From NCBI GenBank assembly GCA_030268105.1, contig BSDZ01000080.1, positions 1,922,001 to 1,986,000 on the forward strand: DNA of 64,000 bases, read 5' to 3'. The notes beneath the pieces were generated by a model. The model was given only the letters and a program-made list of their open reading frames with translations, did not search any database and was not told the DNA's origin. The stretch's first letter is position 1, and the number at the start of each line of letters is the position of its first letter. The DNA is from Volvox africanus (lineage: Eukaryota > Chlorophyta > Chlorophyceae > Chlamydomonadales > Volvocaceae). The translations under genes were made by a program, and so were the position numbers. Shown here one piece after another: positions 1-12,756 of the stretch.

Positions 1-80
1 CTGGGGAGGTGCAGGCTAGGGCGGCTGGGGGTGGTACTGCGGCTTTCGGAGGTGATCCCGAGCATCTCCGGCCGGGCTGA
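1..80 (+). CDS. Possible 3' end of a gene entering from the left
   Basis: Frame 3 is open from base 3 to a TGA at 78-80 and reads as an Ala/Gly-rich tail, the composition seen at the ends of other genes in this window. The downstream region is AT-richer, and a TGTAA lies near 1208-1212, which would imply a very long 3' UTR. Only 25 codons are visible and no domain can be seen, so this may equally be intron or intergenic sequence. Confidence 0.2.
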   Translation, partial: GEVQARAAGGGTAAFGGDPEHLRPG

Positions 81-3000
81 CAAGGTCAGCCGGGATAACC
101 TTGCTTGCTGCTTAAAAAACTGACAGAATATTCTTCCAGCGCTCGCTTGGTGGCGGGGTCGCTGCGTGTGCGGGAGGCCGTAAAGTTTATGTAGTCCGGT
201 GCGGAGTGGGGTACAACCTAAAGTAGGGTGCGGTGTGGAGCAGAGGTGTAGCGTTGGCGAAACTCGTGTGTATCTATCTCATTGTGCTGTATGTTGTTTG
301 GTTTTATGCTGTGTTATCGCGTTGTGAAATGGCGCGACCAAGCGTCACCGTTTTCTTCTTTCTCGTCTCGGTATCTTTCCGGCCGAGGATTCTGTGCTTG
401 TCCGCGGGGGCCGCGCATATGCGCGTGCCAACGTGACCATGCAGGCATGTCCCCTTGCGGTGCTTGCTTACTTCTAATGTCGCCTTACGGTGGTTGTTGG
501 GACGCATATTAATGCCTCTCCACAGTCCAGAAATTTTGGACGTGGAGGGCTGACTGTAGCTAGTGTGGTGCACAGCTATTGAGTGCATCTTCTGTTGCTA
601 TCACGTCATCACTGATGAATCGACGCTCAGACGAGAGCACTACCCCGGTGATGCATGACACTGCTGGACGGTAACGTCATCATCTGTTATGTCTTCCGTG
701 GAAGTATTTGACAGGAAGGTACAGAGACAGCGTCATGGTGGTCCGTTTCCTGGGGATTTAAGCAGCGTTATGCAGGGTAAGGGGCATGTTTAAATGGCAG
801 GCGGCCCACAGATGAAGGCTTAGCTTCAGAGGTGTACGGAGGTGCAGGCTTCTGTCCTTGCCATTTGGGAGGGGGTCGGCGTCGTGTGAAGTGTGTGTTT
901 GAGGCCGGGGGAACTTATATGGCGATCTTTAAGGCCCTAAGGAACTTTCTGAAGCATATGCTTCAACAACGCAACGGCCATTTGAAGGCTCGGCTCAGTT
1001 ATTATTTTAGAGGGTCAGGTTCTGGGTGCTGGCTTGTGTCTCGTCTGAGATATGCATATGTCCGAAGGGTTGGACAGCAAGCTTAGACTGCATGCGTGTA
1101 GGTTATGCGTGGGCATTTCCGAGCAAGGGGGTATCTCCCCTGTTTTCGAGCTTTCAGGCTCTAATAGCTGCGGATGATTTCCTAGGTTCCAGATAGCATG
1201 ACACTATGTAAAGATACTGGGTGTTTACATGATCGTACAGTATAAGTACAAAAAAATGAAAAATGCTCAAGCTGCTGCGTACGTCACTTCAACTGCCTCC
1301 GGTAGCAGTGTGTGCTAACGAGATGCACTCCAGTTTCAAGAATCTAACGATGCTGAACCTGCATCCAACATCCATATCCCTAGGATTAAGAGGTGCCATT
1401 CTCGGCAACTCCAGCGGGTTTACTAGCCTCGCTGCTATTGGGAAGCCGGCCCTGCCCGCGCATGACGGCACAAAAAACCAATCATACGCTACCACAGATG
1501 CAACCCCTTATATATATAAATCAGTTTCCGTCTGTAAGGTTTCCGAGCCATCTGGAACTCCCTGCTGTCCTTCAGAACCTTAAGCGGGCAACTCCCGCGG
1601 GTTCGTGGCCTGCCGAATAATTTGAAGGACAGCTGCGGAGACATAGGAAAGGGCGCGGCAAAGTTGAAGACTGTACTAAAAAGAAACGGGAAGAAGTACA
1701 GCGTTGCAATTCAGCAAACATTCAAGAATAATGGACCCACCTGAACCGATGACAACGAAAATGAAGAAGCCCAGCATCAGAGGGCCAACAGGCAACTTGC
1801 TGGCCCTTTTCTGCAGGAGAAGAACAGAAGCGCACAAGATCGGTACCGGCGCGCACTGAGGACGCGCTGAGCCTATCTGGCAACATTCAATGCAAACCTG
1901 CTTTATCTCGTCCGTCACCCCACGCTTATGGACGCCTTGGTGGAACTTGCCACTCTTGGCATTGGCAACGCGCTTGGACACAGTCTGCGGTGCATTCCAC
2001 AAGCTGAGAGTAAATCAACATTTAGACCTCGCATTATGCAATAAACCCAGATTTGGGAACAGACTGACCATTGTCGTCTTAATGAAGTTGAAGGAGACAA
2101 AGGAGAACGATAAGCTCAGGCCAGAAAAATTATATTTAATCTATCTAAGGACTACAAAACGAAATATAGGAAATTTGCCATTTTTGACTACTAGTAACTT
2201 GTGGGCCCGTCGGACGTGTCCCGTTGTACGGCGTCTACGACTATCGGCTGTTGCGAAACGACGGTCACAGAAACCCAGAGCAAGTTTTTTTATTCTCCTT
2301 GCAGGCTTAGCGATGTATTGGAACCTGTGATGCGCGGAGTGCCCTCATACAGATGCAACGGACACGGATGCATACTGTTGCACCTGTTTGGATGCATCAT
2401 GCTATTACGGCGTCTAGTTGGCACAGCAAAATTTTCTAAAAAACTTTACCAATGTTTTATGCGAGGGCTAAGTAGGCAACGTAGCACTGGCTATGGAAAA
2501 GTACGAGAAGTGTGATTTGACGATCGCGATAAAACGACCATCACTCTTACTTATGCATCAGATGATAAAATTAGAGGTGCAGCCTAGCCTTAACACGAAG
2601 ACTTGGGTAACCTTGAAAATGACATTGTGAATAGAATGACACTGGTGGCTACCTAACACGGCGACCCGTGTTTTGGGGGCCAGGGTCCATAATCGCTTCC
2701 ATGTCACACTATCCATCAGGCCACATCGAACAAGTAATCGTTAAATTACGCACAGACTGAAACCCGTATGCATCCCAACGTGTGCTATGTAGTCCATTCA
2801 ACACAACTCTGCACGTCTTTCATGTAACGAGCTATGACTATGTAATCTGCTTTTGTATACATGCTTGTCCTGGTTTTACGCGTGCATTACTTTTTGAGAC
2901 ATCGTACAGGTCGTACCTCGTTTCCCTAGATACCACCACACCAGTCCTGTGGACCGGGTGTCTGTAGACACCACCATCGATTTGGATGTAAGCCTGGATG

Positions 3001-4268
3001 TGACATTTCAGTCCATGGATAACCTAGGGCCCAGGTAAGCAAGCTCGGATGCAGTACCAGACTTCCCTGCTTGTTTTGGCCTGCACCGTTCTCCTCCCTT
3101 GAGCACTGGTGACCGCTTTCTATGTCTGACCTTGATTCCCGCTGCTGGTTATCTGCCGGGTAGCGCACATCAGCATACCTCCGCCCCTAATGAAGCCCTG
3201 ATAGGGGGATCATGGTTCGATATCCTGACATTCAACCCATCAACGAACACATGTTTGGGGACTACAGAATTCGGTCGCGAAACATTTTTCAACCAGCTTT
3301 ACAGCGAAGTGCGGATCAGGTGACCGGGCCTTCAAAGCCCCTGTCGCAGGTTGATGCCGACGCATTCTTAAAAAGTTAAGAAATGTGTTTGGCGGTCATG
3401 CAAGAATATTGTTGATGCTCCAAGTACGAGACACCCGCCTGAAGAATATTCGCACCACCTGGAAGTCCGAGGCCCATTCCCGTCGCGTTTTGTACGGTGA
3501 GGGTGCATCTGGGTACGGTAAAAACTAAATTATTCAACGCCAGCACGCAACCCGTACATGTCCTTCTTGTGCAGCTTGTCCAGCTCCCTAGGACACCCGG
3601 CGATCATGTCTTTTCAAGAGCGCAACAAATAAATAGAAAAAGAGAAATCGGGCGAGGATATGAAGAGGAGGACCATGCACCAAATCAATACACGCGGATG
3701 AAAATACATACAAAAGGTTGACGTGCAGAAGGACCTAGAAGTACTCATGCTCCTACCAATTGGAAACAGGAGAAACACGAACCGGAACGGGAAAACGTCC
3801 GAGGGCCGCTCCTGAGGAGCCCATCATAACGGTTGCGCCCTGTATCGCAGAGTCCAACTAGTTGCGCGCAACAGTGCGCGAGTAAGAAGACATTCAAGCC
3901 AAGTGTCAACAGAGAAAAATAACCCAAACTTTCAGCGAGTCAAGATACACCCAAAATAAAGTGTTACGTGCTTAAAAGTTGGTAAAGGTTTCTTCATGGA
4001 GCAGGCCCAACGCCAACAGCCAATCGCGTAAATCTCTCGGCTTGTCTGCTGCTGTCCTACTTCACCAAACACGGTCACACGATCTAGTCACGCTGCGTAC
4101 TTTTTTGCGGCTCTCTGTTCACAGTCCCTCATAGCCAAAATCAATTACTGGCCCTAAAGCCTGCCTCCTTATGCAAACCACGTCAAATGCCTTATAGTAC
4201 GCTGCGAAGCTTTAGGAGTGCTCCGTGAGCGGTAAAAGCCATCAAAGACCGGATGCTGGCTGTATGAC
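81..4268. other. Stretch without a recognisable gene
   Basis: All open frames here are short (up to about 150 codons), overlap on both strands and show no known motif or volvocine-like codon bias. The right part must contain the 3' UTR of the minus-strand gene that stops at 4269. The nearest TGTAA on that strand is near 3299-3303, almost 1 kb away, so its 3' end is not fixed. I see no RNA gene or clear mobile element. Confidence 0.5.
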
Positions 4269-7200
4269 TCATTTGACCCCGCCGGTACCCGGTGTCGATC
4301 CACCCCGCATATGCATCCCAGACATTGCGCTGGATAAGCCCCCTGACGGAAACGAGCTTACGGACCCCGGCCCCACTTGTGAAGATAGTGCGGTCCCCTG
4401 CATCAGGGGAGTCCCAAACTCAGGCCATGACGGTGTCATTGCATTCCCCGCATTTGAATACGGCATAGCCTGCGCTGGCATGCCGTACATCTGCATCCCT
4501 GAAGTTGGCGGCGGCCGATACCCTTGCGGCATGTTCGGTGGCGGCATGCCGTACATTCGCATGCCGTAGGAACCCATGGAGGATGGATAATAGTAGCCGG
4601 GCGGGTAATCATACGGTGGCGGCGGCACGGTATTGCCATAGTAATTGGGCGGTATTGATACGGAAGATGGCAGGGGACCGCATATGCTGGGCGAGACGAT
4701 GGTCGACTGACCCATGGTTCCTCGGGTCGAGCTGTGACGCTGCGGTGGGCCGTGTACCTCCTCCCCATCGTCCTCCACCTCCGCCGCCATGCTGCCTTGC
4801 TGACCAACCCGATAAGACCCCACGCCAACGAGCGCACCGCCGCCATTTGGTAGCAGTTGCTGCTGTTGTGGGGCACTACGGACAGGGGCTGTCTGTGCTA
4901 CAGACACGCTATGTGTCGCAGAGGCTGACGACTTGCCGGACATGGCTGGCCTCGGTCCCAACGGTGCTGACGCCGCTGGAGCCGCCACCGGCACTGTCGC
5001 CGCCGCCTGCGGCAGTTTCCCAGTGACGGCAGCGACCGCGGTGCTGCCGCCGGTTGCACCATTACCAGCAACCACGGCACCACCGGGGTGGCCGCCGCCG
5101 CCGCCGCCCCCTGCCGGTGGCGGAAATAGCTGCCGCATGGCACTCGGACCCGGAGCCGGAGCCGACGCACCCATGCCGCCTGGAGCCGCGGCTATCATCT
5201 GCATCGGCACCGTTGGCGCCAGATCGCCATTTAAGCCCTCCGCGCCACGGCGGAGAGTCGCGGAGCCGACACCACCGCCACCGCCGTGTATGGGCGGCAG
5301 TGGCATTGTGTGGTGTGCTGTGGTTGTGTTCACCGGTGCAGATGGTGCCGGTCGCGCGCGGACGGGTGATACGGCACCGCTAGCGGAAAGGCCCATCGCG
5401 CCACGCTTATGTGGTAATGACATGGAGCCTCCGCCGCAACCACCACTACTGCCGCCGCCGGCAGCAGCTGCCGCAGGGGCTACCCCTGACGGACCGGTCG
5501 TGCCATGTGGGTATGCGTCCCCCCCCTGGCCCGGGGCCCCCACACTGTGCCGTGACTGCTGTGGGTACGGTGGGCACAGCGGGTTGAGAGCTGCCACTCC
5601 AGAGGCGGTTGGGATTGACGCGCTCGATAAGGGGTCACCGGCTGTCCAACAGTTCTGTGATACCGAAAGTGAAGGAAAGGGAGAGATATGAATGTTTAGA
5701 AAGGACACAAAAAGCAACAGCACCAGGGACCCGAATCCTTTTGGGTTGACCCTTCTATGTTGTACTGTTCAGCTGGGCACAACTCGACTCACCGCAGGTC
5801 GCATGCGGGGTTGCGTGGCGGCTCCACTCCCGGCCACTCCCTGTGCCTGTGCCTGTGCGTGCACTGCCGCTGCATGTGCATGCGCCACCTGCGCCTGTGC
5901 CGCCGCCTGAATCTGTTTGCTCCGTGCAAGGTCCATTCGCCGTTGCAGGAACTCCTGCGTAACTGCGCGCAGCTCCTGCCGGATCCCATCCACCGTAGAG
6001 CGGGGCAGTGGCAACGGCATGTCGTCCGCTGCGAACTGCTCGTGACAGGCCCGAGCAGCCTGGGATGCAGAAGGGCAGGAAGGGTTGCGGTGCGGAAACG
6101 TGAGCCTCGTACCTCGATCACCATGGACGCCTTTCGAACCGCACTTGACAGTAGATAGGTTAAGCTCTAGCCCCTAGGGGGCTTTCCATCACAAGACTAA
6201 ATCACACATGGAGGCCGGCGGGACAGAACGGACTACTTGTGCGCATTTGTCGGAGCACAAAACCAGGACAGTTTGTAACCGTGAACTAACATCACCGGAA
6301 TGAACTAATTTAATATAAATAGTATAGTATACTACATTATGCTATGCTATACAATGCTATGCTATGGTATGCTATAGCATTGTATGGCATAGCATTGTAT
6401 GGCATAGCATATCATAGAAAAGCATATTATAGCATAGTGTAGTACAGCATAGTATAGTATAGCATAGTATAGCATAGAATAGTACAGCATAGTATAGCAT
6501 AGTGTAGTATAGCATAGTGTGGTATAGCATAGTGTAGTATAGCATAGTATAGCATAGCATAGCATAGTATAGCATAGTATCGATCCCCCTACTTCCCGCA
6601 CAGGACCCGAACCCATGCACAGGGCGCTTCTGGGAGGAGAGAAAGGGAGAAAAGAAAAATGAAAGAGAAAGAGAGAGGGAGGGTAGCATTCCTTCACAAC
6701 AGGAATTATTATTTGTGCTACACAGGCAACACACGAGGACCGCTACAGGACCATGTTAGCCAAGCTTCCGTCCTTCTCGAAATTTCGACACGGAATCAAG
6801 TCCTCCTCTACGTCCTATTCCCGGTTTCGTCGGCTAACCTCCCCAATGCGCAGCTGAACCCTCAAGCCCTACCATGGAGCTTTCCATATCCACCGCACCG
6901 CTGCCGGGAACTCCTGACGACCCGCCAGGTGCCCCGGTCACACGGCCACCCTGCATCAATATCATCTGGCAATGTGATCCACCGCCACCCGAGACCTGGT
7001 CCACCGGGCCCTGCAGATTAGGGTTTGATGAAGTGCCGCCACAACTGGCAGCCCGTGGCGGCGGCGGTGACGCAGGCGGCATTGCTGCCAATGGGCCGGT
7101 TGCCGACTGAATTCCTGCCGTACCATTTGGCCGCATGCTGGGGGCAGCACCGGCGGTATGGGAACCGCAAGGGCCTGATGCCGTGAGGGGCCCGGGGCAA

Positions 7201-10003
7201 TGGCCCAACTGTTGCACAATGCCGTCTTGCCCCGGCCCCGCTGCTCCCGCTGCTGATGGCGTTTCTAGCGCCGGGCCGCAATTGTCTCGTCGCGCGTGCT
7301 GCCCATTGGCAAACCGGCGGTACAGTCGCTGCCGGGGGAGAACACAACCTGGGTAGTGAGCAACCGCTGCGCTGTAGCTCAACGTGTCCGGGCCGGCTGC
7401 AGGTTGCGGCGGCGGCGTGTCCATCATGGGAGAGTAGCCGTAGCCAGGGTGATAGTACGGATCACCATACGGCATTCCATACGAAATTGGGTACGGTGGC
7501 GGCATGCCATATACGTACGAATATCCTGCACCTTGGCCGTACATTGCATTACTGTCAACACCCATAGCATCGCCCGCGCTTTGGCTGCGGCTGCTAGGAC
7601 TGCTGGACCGCACATCGGCAGCACCGCCAGCAGAGGCGTCGGCTGCTGCTGCTGCTATTACTGTCGTAGTCTGGGGGGGTGCACACATCGAGGCACCTGC
7701 CGGTAATGTTAAGACCGGCTGCACGTCGGTGGGCTGCTGTCTTAGCCGTTTGCCGCGCGAGTCAGCGGGACTGCATAGCATCGGTGCCATGAAGTACCCT
7801 CCACCACCACCACTGGTGGCGTTGGCTGCCGATGCCGATGCCGGCACTGACACTGGTGTTACATCCATCTTGCTGCCGATGCTTTGTACCGACGCGGCTG
7901 TTGCGCCAGAGGCAGAAAACCCCATACAGCTTTGCGCCCGCAAGGGTCCGTCGACATGCATGGGAGAGCCCGCACCACCGACGGACATGAGACTGGTGGC
8001 TTGGTCACGACGGGGCTGTACACCGGGCACTGGCGCCGAATGTGCTGCCGTCAACGGGTCAGGTGTGTCCAATGATGCCATGGAGTGAGATACGCCATAC
8101 ACGCTGGTTTGTGTAGCCGAGCGCGGCCGCTGGTATGCCGGTGACTGTTGTGTCTGCTGATGCAGCATCTGTTGTTGCCTCGGCATCTCTTGCTGATGAT
8201 GATGCATATACAGTTGTTGCTGGCGATGCTGCACATGATGCTGCATCTGTTCCTGTTGTTGCATCTGCTGCTGCATTTCTTGCTGCTGTTGCATTTGCTC
8301 TTGTTGCATCTGCTGCTGCATTTCTTGTTGCTGCTGCATTTGCTCCTGTTGTTGTACCTGATGCTGATGTTGTTGTGCGTTCTGCTGTGACTCATACTCG
8401 GCCCTGAGATGGCCTTGTGTGCCACAGCCCCACTGCCGCACACCCGCCTCCGTGCAAGCACCCGGGTATTCTAGAGGCGCATAAGACCCGGCAGGGCTCT
8501 CTGTGGAGACGTTGCCATTGCTGCCCCGGACGCCAGTGGCAGCCGTACGACATGGCGTGGTCACAGCCGAGGAGCATGGCGGCTGCAACGCCATATGCTG
8601 CGGCATCAGGGCGCTGAAGGACAGCGGTGCATTGTAGGAGCCGAGAAGCGGAGGCAGATGCGACTTAGGATCCAAATTGGATCCAGGTGCGTTGTCTTCT
8701 GCGCCCATCTGTTGCCTCACCTGCTGCCGGGTGGCGCTGTCGGCCTCCGCCTCTTGGTCTGTCAGTGTTGCTGGCGTCGGACGCTGGCTGTAGTCGGAAA
8801 ATGACGGCTGCAGCGCCACGTCCCCGAATGGCCCGGCAGCCAGAAAGGACGAAGGTGTGGCGAGAGGAGGGCTGTTAGCGACGCCGCCAGGCTCAGAGCC
8901 CAGGAGCTGGTCCAGGAGGTCTCTGTCAGGGCCGGAGAGGCTGAGACTATGAACGGATACGAGTTCGCCAGGGGCGGGAACATCACGGGTATGGCACGTT
9001 GATGGGCTTTTGCAGCTGCCGTAATCCACATGGGCCTCCTGCACGGGTTCGAATGATCCGGGTAGACTGGGAAATGCGCCGCCGCCATCTGGGTCGGGAG
9101 TATGTAGGCAGGTGGACTGTGCGGGGCAGGGCCGCTCAGATAGGCCGGATTGTTGCTGCTGCTGCTGTTGTGAGGGCTGGTGTTTGTGGTAGTGTTGGCT
9201 GTCATGTTGGTTTTGAGTCTGCTGGTTAAACGGTGTTGATTGTGGAATGGGCGGAAGAGATGGAGGACAAGGAGGAAGAGGAGCGACTGCTGAGTCGGTT
9301 GGGAGGTGCTGTCGGAAGGTTACGTTGCATTCGGCCAGGACGGGGGCCTGATCCACCAGGACTGCGTGTCCAGCGCTAAGTTGTAAAGAGTGGGAATCGG
9401 GGTAACCCATCAAGGAAGAATTCTGGCCATCATAGGAATCAGCGCTGGGACCGGCGGTTGACAAAGCGATGACTCGCGAATCCCTGTGTGCAGCGGAAGG
9501 CGAGCATGCGAGGCAGGGTTGTACGTCATAATTGTAATCTTTTCTTGGCTCCAGGCTTCCACTGGGCATAGATTCCAGGCTCGCTGCTGCACCGTCAGTC
9601 GACTTGTACTGTAGCGACAGCGGGTGTGCCCCGGAATGTCTCAGCAACCTCTCCTCTGACTCTGGCGATGGTTCTGGATGTACATATAAATTCAGCGGTG
9701 CCTGAAGCAGCTTCTTGGCACGGCATTCTTCACCTGCAAGTTCAGCACGAACATGAGATATGCAAGATTTTTAATTCATACAGCACGAAAACGCTTTAAA
9801 ATAGATAAGGGATTACTTTAATGAGTCGCACGATAAAATGGAACCCCGCAAGCGAGGCAATCATGTGCTACAAGCCAATAGTCCGCAAATCACCCCGGTG
9901 CCCCCTAGGTACCATGATAAAATGCAGAATTTCATAGGCGATACAGTAAAGCTTAGCAATGACGCCGGCCATTCTCACCTTGCACCCAGAGGGGGCCTGA
10001 CAT
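4269..10003 (-). CDS. Long Q/G/P/Y-rich, prion-like protein of unknown function
   Basis: I do not recognise this family. The model has four exons: 9979-10003, 6873-9733, 6059-5793 and 5654-4269, with donors GTGAGA, GTAGGG and GTGAGT, giving about 1512 aa. The 25-nt first exon (ATG at 10003, preceded in frame by TAA) was chosen because its phase-1 end joins exon 2 in the only open frame. After the start the protein has a Lys/Glu-containing stretch, then long disordered sequence with a Gln/Met/His-rich tract at about residues 457-520. Exon 3 (89 aa) is Ala/Gln-rich and probably helical. Two Tyr/Gly/Met/Pro-rich blocks with YGMP-type repeats lie near residues 735-790 and 1385-1450. There is no signal peptide or membrane segment. 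Composition resembles proteins of transcriptional or RNA condensates; that is inference only. Intron 2 carries an AT-rich satellite. Confidence 0.6.
6316..6583. repeat. TAGCATAGTA-type satellite in intron 2 of the prion-like gene
   Basis: About 270 bp consist of imperfect 5- and 10-bp units built from TAGCA, TAGTA and TATGC, tandemly arranged. It lies within the intron 6060-6872 of the minus-strand gene. Open frames of Cys-Tyr-Thr-Met-Leu repeats through it are products of the satellite and not proteins. Confidence 0.9.
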
Positions 10004-10691
10004 TTACGCCTGAGGGTTGCTCCTGCGCCCCGTTTCTGAATTTCGATGATCTGTAAAGCGGTGTGATGACTTAATTTCACAGACATAAGCAGGCCATCCT
10101 TCAAACATAAAGTCGGAGTTCGCAGTCAGTGCTGCAGCCTCTGCATAAACTGCCAAATTGATGCAAAACTTTAATAATAATCCACATGCCCTATATGAAA
10201 ATATCTGTCAAGGGGCTTTCGCTGTGCATGCCGTGGTGAGATTTCTGCGCTAGTACCGGGCACAGTACGGCGTTTGGCCAAGGTAACGGCAACAAAAAGA
10301 TGTAGATACGAGTGCCCACTTGAAGTTAAACGATGTTTCTTAATTGCAACATTTTATAGGCGTCATATTTTCGTTTCTGCTGATTGCGGCAAGAGATTCG
10401 ACCGACCGTAGATAACGGAACGGCAAGCCTTCGCGTGCATATCATTTTAAGTGAAAAGGATTTTGTAATATTTGAAACTGCTCGTGCCTGGATGAGATGT
10501 TAGGTTCGCACCACGACCACTTAACTTCCCAATAGGACATTACTCACCCTCAACACTAAGAAACACATTATCATAGAACAAAGCTCTCAGAATTATTTTT
10601 CAGTTGGGTATTGACATCTGACGGGGCAAAGATCAAGTAGCAATCATATGTAGTCGGTACGTAAACTGTGCGTATGTTCAGGACACGTCGA
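10004..10691. other. Upstream region of the prion-like gene
   Basis: AT-rich, without a supported ORF. It should hold the 5' UTR and promoter of the minus-strand gene that starts at 10003. I could not pick out a convincing TATA box or other element. Confidence 0.4.
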
Positions 10692-11503
10692 GGGTGTTTA
10701 CACTTGGATTAACTTGGACTGGTTAGGTTTAAAAGCGTCTTAGTCCGCTGGAAATGGAAACAGCGCATGGATTAGGCAGGATTAGAGCGAATTAGTCGGA
10801 TTAGGGAGACGGGATTACAGCTTGTTGTACCCGCTCAGACGAGATCAACTTGAATTAAACTCATATATATATTAAGATGTCTATTTTCAGCCTGTAGCTT
10901 GGGCTGAAATGTGGTGACAAAAATTTGGTACCTGGTCGCCTCCGTGTATCAAATTGGCATTTAGGGATTAAGCCAACTTTGCAAGGCATCTACCTCTTTC
11001 AAACACAGGAACCCTCCAATTATCTCAAATAAGGATCATTGCAATTAAGAGATAGGCATTTCGATCAAGTTCACGGTGTTGCCAATAGTAAGGCGATGTC
11101 ACGAGACGGAAACGGTGCGGGTTCCCGATGACGGCCGCTGCCGCGTTATGCAAGGCTTTCATGTCGTTAGCTCGGTTGGTGTCCACAGCAATACCAGTTA
11201 GAAGGGCTGCCATCGCGATGGAAACCAGTAGTATAGTTGCTAATGCGCACGCCATGGCCGCAAATGCCTGCCTATTCCTTTCGGGGCCCATCACAGCATA
11301 AGCTTAGTATGTTCATCAGGTAAGAGCTGTAAAAAGTAGCTAGATTGCGTCTTATATTGAGAACTATCGTGTCGTCGTAAGTAAGCCGCGCCTTAATCCT
11401 TGACCTTGAGAACACGACTGAGATTAGTGTCGGATTAGGTTGTATTTTTTCACAGGATTAAGAAGAGCCTAATCCGTCCAAGATAATCCAAGTGTAAACA
11501 CCC
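10692..11503. mobile_element. Non-autonomous TIR DNA transposon (MITE-like), about 812 bp
   Basis: The ends are 36-bp terminal inverted repeats (10692-10727 and 11468-11503) starting GGGTGTTTACACTTGGATTA, with three mismatches between them. Both subterminal regions are rich in further GGATTA/TAATCC motifs in opposite orientation (10768-10820 and 11393-11480), a common arrangement for transposase binding. The inside has only an 89-codon minus-strand frame with no transposase motif, so the element must have been moved by an enzyme coded elsewhere. The GGGTGTTTA terminus is loosely reminiscent of PIF/Harbinger ends, but I cannot see a clear target-site duplication, so the superfamily stays open. 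Confidence 0.8.
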
Positions 11504-12756
11504 CCATAGCGTTCGAGAACCTCGAAACGTTTCGCTGGCCAACCATCCTTACAAAAACATAACGCATGTGGCATCTCCGAATGCAATCGTGGTTGATTCT
11601 ATGATACATTGGCCTTACTGGCGCATCAAGCTTACGGGGGCTTCCGAGGAGGCCAGTCGTACCCTTGCGCGCCTGCTAAGCTTGCACTGGCTGCACAATC
11701 CTGAGGCTTGATACTCAACCTACTCGATATTTCACTCCATGGATCAATTAGCAGAAATAGCTTTCGGAGTATCATAATATACCAGACGCATTACCATGTA
11801 TATATTGGGGACTTTCTCACAGTATTTCATCTCGTCCTTGTTGTCTCACTGGGTAATACTGTATAATGGCATAAAATGATGCGTTATGACCTCTGCAGAA
11901 CTCATCCCGTCACCCATAGGGTTGACGACATGACCCAGAGCAAAGGGTTGGGAGTCAACAACGGTAAACGTCATCGACTGAGAAGCGTACGGCAAAACGT
12001 GGGATGCAACCTGGTGACGGTAATACAAACCATGACCAAAGGTGTCTTTATGCTCCAACTCCGATGCAGAATGATCTTACGGAATATGCCCCAGGCCCCC
12101 AACCAAAGACCTCACCTATCTGGCATCACTCCCCTTCATAAGAATCCACAGATACCTAAACACGTTATAATGTAAAGCGCGTTGGGGCCGAAGTGCTTAC
12201 GCATTTGGCAGAGTAATATGGCAGAGTAGGGAGCCGTACGCAGTGCATTAATAGCATATTGCTTTCTACGTGCCGTATCAGGGTTGCTGGAGTATGTGAG
12301 TGCGGAGAACGTTTCCGGTTGGTAAATAAGGTGATTGGAAACCCAAATGAAGCTGCATTCTCAAAAGCTTTTAGACCAAGGTACGCTGAGGCAGGGCTGA
12401 CTACGTGCCTTGGTCTACGTGCTTTGGTTATGAACCCTAATTATATTTGGTAGTGGCACTGGCTCCCCGAACATGACCCCATTACCGATACCCCGGAGTT
12501 GACCTGCAAGTGCGCTTGCTAACGCGCTGGTACCAACGCCCGCGGTTTTATTTTATTGACATCATGGGGCCGGGGTTTCTGGAGACCTTATGAATTTCTC
12601 AATGGGCACCGAACCCGAAAACCAGGAGCAAGCCTCCCAGCCAACTCTGGCCACAAGGGCACTCCTCACCCTGCTCCCCCCCAACTCCCCCTCCTCCCTA
12701 AGTTCTCCTCCTAGCGGCTCCTTAACAAAAACTCCTGAAACTGCTGCCTCTGACCC
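11504..12756. other. Stretch without a recognisable gene
   Basis: Only short overlapping frames on both strands and no recognisable protein motif. It separates the TIR element from the retroelement-like relic; its right end may be 3' untranslated sequence of that relic. Confidence 0.4.

Noticed and set aside
4933..5691. 252-codon plus-strand Pro/Ala-rich frame
   Set aside because: Antisense shadow of the Gly/Pro-rich last exon of the prion-like gene; it has no start context and no motif.
6316..6583. Cys-Tyr-Thr-Met-Leu repeat proteins on the minus strand
   Set aside because: The frames are produced by a short-unit satellite in an intron; any frame across it is open.
8135..8407. Plus-strand Ala/Val- and Leu-rich frames (80-90 codons)
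   Set aside because: These are antisense readings of the CAG/CTG-rich poly-Gln tract of the minus-strand gene.
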